Below are positions 5,153-5,172 of a stretch of DNA of 5,172 bases, one piece after another. Source of the DNA: an uncultured Variovorax sp. (GTDB taxonomy: Bacteria; Pseudomonadota; Gammaproteobacteria; Burkholderiales; Burkholderiaceae_C); assembly GCA_903872875.1 (NCBI GenBank), contig CAIQMJ010000345.1:1-5172 (forward strand), written 5' to 3'. Position 1 is the stretch's first letter; each line of letters starts with the position of its first letter. A program made the translations under genes and the position numbers. The notes beneath the pieces are model-generated. The model made no database searches. It saw only the letters and a list, made by a program, of their open reading frames with translations, and was not told where the DNA came from.

Positions 5153-5172
5153 CTGTATTCCCGCGATGCGAC

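Noticed and set aside
5133..5172. PIP-box half-site (TTCG at the hrpB1 start)
   Set aside because: A single TTCG lies inside hrpB1 codons 2-3, with no partner at the required spacing in the visible bases.
1..5172. A new or undescribed system, mobile element, CRISPR array or RNA gene
   Set aside because: Every base left of 5153 is accounted for by known Hrp2 genes in canonical order. No terminal repeats, transposase, array or tRNA-like structure was seen on either strand.

Overview
The window is one continuous stretch of a Hrp2-type (Xanthomonas/Ralstonia/Burkholderiales-like) type III secretion system (T3SS) operon. All of it is read from the minus strand, right to left. In transcription order the genes are hrpB1, hrpB2, sctJ (hrcJ/hrpB3), hrpB4 (sctK), sctL (hrpB5), sctN (hrcN/hrpB6), hrpB7 (sctO-like) and sctT (hrcT/hrpB8). 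The last gene is cut by the left window edge. This is the textbook order of the hrpB operon of Xanthomonas and of its Ralstonia counterpart. HrpB1, HrpB2, HrpB4 and HrpB7 are hallmarks of the Hrp2 lineage, so the system is not of the Hrp1 (Pseudomonas/Erwinia), Ysc or animal SPI types.

The DNA is very GC-rich: hand counts of sampled 60-base rows run from about 62 to 78 %. High GC plus Hrp2 gene content suggests a plant-associated or environmental beta-proteobacterium of the Burkholderiales (Acidovorax/Variovorax/Burkholderia/Ralstonia-like). A xanthomonad cannot be excluded from the sequence alone. The genus call is an inference.

Layout: positions 5152-4676 hold hrpB1 (periplasmic accessory factor), 4679-4290 hrpB2 (inner-rod/early substrate), 4293-3463 sctJ (inner-membrane ring lipoprotein), 3466-2804 hrpB4 (sorting-platform adaptor), 2849-2127 sctL (ATPase stator), 2148-844 sctN (ATPase), 847-299 hrpB7 (ATPase stalk), and 302-1 the first 100 codons of sctT (export-gate membrane protein). 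Only the 20 bases right of 5152 lie outside a gene. There is no intergenic base between any two genes: five of seven junctions are 4-base ATGA overlaps, one overlap is 22 bases and one is 46 bases.

How they work together: SctJ forms the membrane ring; HrpB4 and SctL link the cytoplasmic sorting platform to the SctN hexamer; HrpB7 is the likely central stalk of that hexamer; SctT belongs to the export gate; HrpB2 and HrpB1 support periplasmic assembly of the rod and pilus. The promoter (in relatives a PIP or hrpII box) must lie beyond the right edge. No mobile element, RNA gene, CRISPR array or terminator is visible. I find a canonical system, not a new one. The points worth a second look are details of gene overlap, translational coupling, an uninterrupted seven-proline tract in SctJ and small motif variations.
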